Source of the DNA: Acidipropionibacterium acidipropionici
GTDB taxonomy: Bacteria; Actinomycetota; Actinomycetes; Propionibacteriales; Propionibacteriaceae
NCBI RefSeq assembly: GCF_001441165.1
Contig: NZ_CP013126.1
Span: 3,563,551-3,627,550 of the forward strand
DNA length: 64,000 bases
Direction: 5' to 3'
Shown: in pieces, positions 61,647-64,000 of the stretch
How the letters are laid out: every line of letters starts with the position of its first letter
Position numbering within the stretch: the first letter of the stretch is position 1
The notes under the pieces: generated by a model
What the model saw: only the letters and a program-made list of their open reading frames with translations
Told to the model about the DNA's origin: nothing
The model's database searches: none
Translations under genes and position numbers: made by a program

Positions 61647-64000
61647 CTATCGGTAGACGGGCTTTGCGTCGACTTTCAGCCACTTCCCATCCCGGGCCAC
61701 GCTGAGCAGCGAGGGCACAGACTCCGGGCTGTCGCGCGACGCGGGCGCTACACCATCTCGCCCTGTTGTCGACGGTGCCCAGGTTCGGAGTTGGTTCAGA
61801 GCAGCCAGCTCCGGATTGTCCGTGGCCGCTGTGACTGGCCGGTCCTTCAGCCAACCGTAACGAGCGATCTGTTCGGCGGCTCGGAGGACCGTGCCGCGAC
61901 GTGACGCAGGGAGCTGAGTGAGCACGGACTCCAGTGATGACCACAGCTCTGTCACGACAGGCGAGGACGCTACGCACCACAGAGCAAGTACCCACTCGGC
62001 TCTGGCCAGGTCGTCGTCAAGGGCATCGAGCTGTTCCCGCCACCATTGGGAGTTGCGGTTGTTGGCGCGGACTTGCGCGAGGAGTTCGGACGGGTGGCTC
62101 GTGTCCCCGAAGGGCCCGGCACCGGGCTTCTTCACATAGGCAGGCGATAAGGGTGACGCGGCGCCGATGATCGCGATCTCGGACACGAGCCAGCGGCGTC
62201 CGACGTGGTCGTGCAGTGCAGCGGCCGTCTCAGCCCAGGGGAATGTACTGCCCTTCTGGCCCGCTTTGAAGGCTCGCTGCTTGGCGATCTGGGTGTACGC
62301 AGAGCCTGCCCGCCGGAGCTGGCTGATCGCCTCGTTTCGGCGCCGCTTGGCCTTCTCGTCACCGCCGACGAACCCGGTGTTGGAACTTGTGAGGAAGTCG
62401 CCCGGCGACAGGGCGACCGCGACTTGCGCCGGCATGGAACGCGTCGATGTCACGCAGGGGCATTCCCCCTCTAGGACTGCGTCGAGAAGCGCTGCTTCGA
62501 GTGAGCTTCCTGACGGGGGGACCAGACCGGCGCTCAGGACCAGCTCGGCGGCACCATTGGACAGGTCCATGTGCTCGAGCGACGCAATGAGGCCTGCGCC
62601 GGCCTCGCACTGAGCGCCGATCTTGAGCCATGCGTTCTGCTCGGGTGTGCCGATGGCTGCGGTGAGTTGGGCATGCCACCACGCACCGAACTGGCTGCGC
62701 TGGTTCAACAGTTCGCGCAGAGCGCGTACTCGCTGAGCGTTGCCCCTATCGGCCGGGTCCTTGCTGACCAGGGTAGTGAGCCGGACCCAGGTGGGATCAG
62801 GTCCGTCCTCGTCCGGGAGGTCGGGCAGTCCGGGCAGCGAGATGATGTCGCGACGGTCTAGCGCCGAAAGTAGGACCGTGATCCCGAAGTCGGAGCAGAG
62901 TGCGGTGAGAATTTTGCGCGCTTCGCGGGGGCGACGCAGAAACACACCATCGGTGAGGAGGGCCCATGCGGCGAGATAGGAAGCGGGTGAGGTGCTCTGC
63001 GCCAGCTCTTGCTCGATCCCCGCGGTGAGCGTATAGATGCCGTTGCCCTTGGCGTTGCCGCCGTAGAACCTGGCGGTGTTGAGCCAGTACGGCCGCCGAA
63101 GCAGCTCGCGCAGCACGGTCGCACTGTCGAAGTCCGTGTTGTCCTCGCCTGCGTTGTGGTAGAGGAACCGGGCCGCGAAATACTCCCGTAGAGAGAGCAC
63201 CTCAAACTCGTAGGTTCCGTCAACCTTGCTGGTCAGCGCCCACAGCCGATCGCTCGCTCCTTCGAACAGCTGGTCGACGATCGACTCGCGGTTGCCATAG
63301 GTGCGTTGGAAGTGCCGCATTGCTTCCTTGAGTTCGTCCACGCTCATACGGCCGTTGATCTGTGATTCCTCGGTGTGTGCGTGGAGGTACCAGCCGAGGA
63401 ATGGAATGATCTCAAGCAGTTCTTCCTTGTGGTCGCGCACCGCCTTGGGATGCTTGTTCGCTTCGCGGGCCAGGAGAAGCTCGACGTACTTGTCGTAGAG
63501 ATCCGTACGCTGGGTCGGCGTGGCAGCACCCTGTTGGTGGAGGAGATCCAGCAGGATCGTGAGCTGCATCGGGTTGCCGGCGAGTTCGTTGATGTAGGGC
63601 TCGCGGCTCTTATCCTTAAAGCTCTTCCGCAAGGCGCGACCGTCCTTGCCCTTGATCCCCCGGACCGCGCACCATTTGCGCAGGTACGTGTCCCGTTGGT
63701 CGACGGTGAGTTGGTTAAGGGTCACGATCTCGAACAGGTTGGTTGACGGCTCGGGAAGTTCACCGGCGCTGGGGCGCGTGGTGACGACGACCTTGGGCGG
63801 GTCGGAGTATGCCTTCCCGCGACTGACGAACTTGTCGATCTCTCTAACGATCCTGCCGCGCATGGTGCTGCTGCCGACTTCGTCGAGCCCGTCCAGCACG
63901 ACGAGGCTGGGGACTCGCTCGAAGATGTCCTGCACCGTCTTCGCATCGGTGGTGATTCCGCCGCTCTCGTGCGCCATCAGGTCGGCGAGGAAGCACTCGA
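61647..64000 (-). CDS. NACHT-domain STAND NTPase (5' end outside the window)
   Basis: The frame stays open to the window edge, reading ECFLADLMAHESGG before the first visible Met, so the N-terminus and Walker A are missing. The visible Walker B is the hallmark LDGLDE of NACHT NTPases (SLVVLDGLDEVGSS), followed by VVVTTRPSAGELPEP (sensor 1) and a helical ELAGNPMQLTILLDLLHQQG segment. A long helical C-terminus without an identifiable effector runs to residue 776. In bacteria such proteins act as phage sensors with a variable N-terminal effector, which here lies beyond the window. It lies 194 bp upstream of the helicase gene on the same strand. Confidence 0.8.
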   Translation of the reverse strand, partial: ECFLADLMAHESGGITTDAKTVQDIFERVPSLVVLDGLDEVGSSTMRGRIVREIDKFVSRGKAYSDPPKVVVTTRPSAGELPEPSTNLFEIVTLNQLTVDQRDTYLRKWCAVRGIKGKDGRALRKSFKDKSREPYINELAGNPMQLTILLDLLHQQGAATPTQRTDLYDKYVELLLAREANKHPKAVRDHKEELLEIIPFLGWYLHAHTEESQINGRMSVDELKEAMRHFQRTYGNRESIVDQLFEGASDRLWALTSKVDGTYEFEVLSLREYFAARFLYHNAGEDNTDFDSATVLRELLRRPYWLNTARFYGGNAKGNGIYTLTAGIEQELAQSTSPASYLAAWALLTDGVFLRRPREARKILTALCSDFGITVLLSALDRRDIISLPGLPDLPDEDGPDPTWVRLTTLVSKDPADRGNAQRVRALRELLNQRSQFGAWWHAQLTAAIGTPEQNAWLKIGAQCEAGAGLIASLEHMDLSNGAAELVLSAGLVPPSGSSLEAALLDAVLEGECPCVTSTRSMPAQVAVALSPGDFLTSSNTGFVGGDEKAKRRRNEAISQLRRAGSAYTQIAKQRAFKAGQKGSTFPWAETAAALHDHVGRRWLVSEIAIIGAASPLSPAYVKKPGAGPFGDTSHPSELLAQVRANNRNSQWWREQLDALDDDLARAEWVLALWCVASSPVVTELWSSLESVLTQLPASRRGTVLRAAEQIARYGWLKDRPVTAATDNPELAALNQLRTWAPSTTGRDGVAPASRDSPESVPSLLSVARDGKWLKVDAKPVYR

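Noticed and set aside
57724-64000. Naming the island as Hachiman, Mokosh or a classical Avs system
   Set aside because: No DUF1837 partner, no PLD helicase pair, and the NACHT N-terminus is not visible, so none of these names is supported.

Overview
The window is 64 kb of very high-GC DNA from an actinobacterium, most likely a member of the Propionibacteriaceae. That placement is inferred from the GC-rich codon use, the actinobacterial gene order ppx-DUF501-divIC-eno-mazG-mfd-pth-rplY-prs-glmU and rsmI-tatD-rsmA-ispE, a bacterial Pmt protein mannosyltransferase beside rsmI, and many apparently leaderless genes. At least 14 genes start 6-8 nt after a TANNNT hexamer and have no ribosome binding site. 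No rRNA, CRISPR array or transposase was found.

Layout. 1-3.5 kb: a dimethylargininase, a tRNA-Gly/Val/Asp cluster with promoter and terminator, and a DyP peroxidase-encapsulin pair whose peroxidase carries a C-terminal encapsulation tag. 3.5-22.8 kb: a conserved housekeeping block, mostly on the minus strand and joined by ATGA/GTGA overlaps (tRNA-Leu, ppx, DUF501, divIC, eno, mazG, a lipoprotein, mfd, pth, rplY, prs, glmU, tRNA-Gln, ispE, rsmA, tatD, rsmI), then pmt on the plus strand. 22.8-36 kb: a uracil/xanthine-type permease, a Ser/Thr kinase, a 5-oxoprolinase locus (pxpB-pxpC fusion and a frameshifted pxpA), an ABC-class ATPase, CsbD, a trio of zinc-ribbon membrane protein, acyltransferase and alpha/beta hydrolase, a NarL-type two-component pair, and gap.

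36-57 kb is accessory and regulatory: four TetR/ArsR regulators with readable palindromic operators next to the genes they probably control (TMEM175-like channel, FabF-like ketosynthase, KstD-like flavoprotein, SRPBCC protein), a MerR-HEAT/HEAT operon behind a MerR-type promoter with a 19-bp spacer, an SNF2 helicase, and small enzymes. Three genes are interrupted: pxpA (one extra G in a G6 run), the TMEM175-like gene (one base missing) and an EamA transporter (in-frame TGA).

57.1-64 kb looks like a horizontally acquired defence island of visibly lower GC. It holds a double-HTH protein next to a 12-bp inverted repeat, a protein combining an AbiJ-NTD3-like N-terminus with a PD-(D/E)XK nuclease, a Rad3/DinG-like helicase with a C-terminal nuclease-like motif, and a NACHT NTPase that runs off the window end. 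I cannot match this combination to a named defence system. It is the best candidate for something undescribed in the window.
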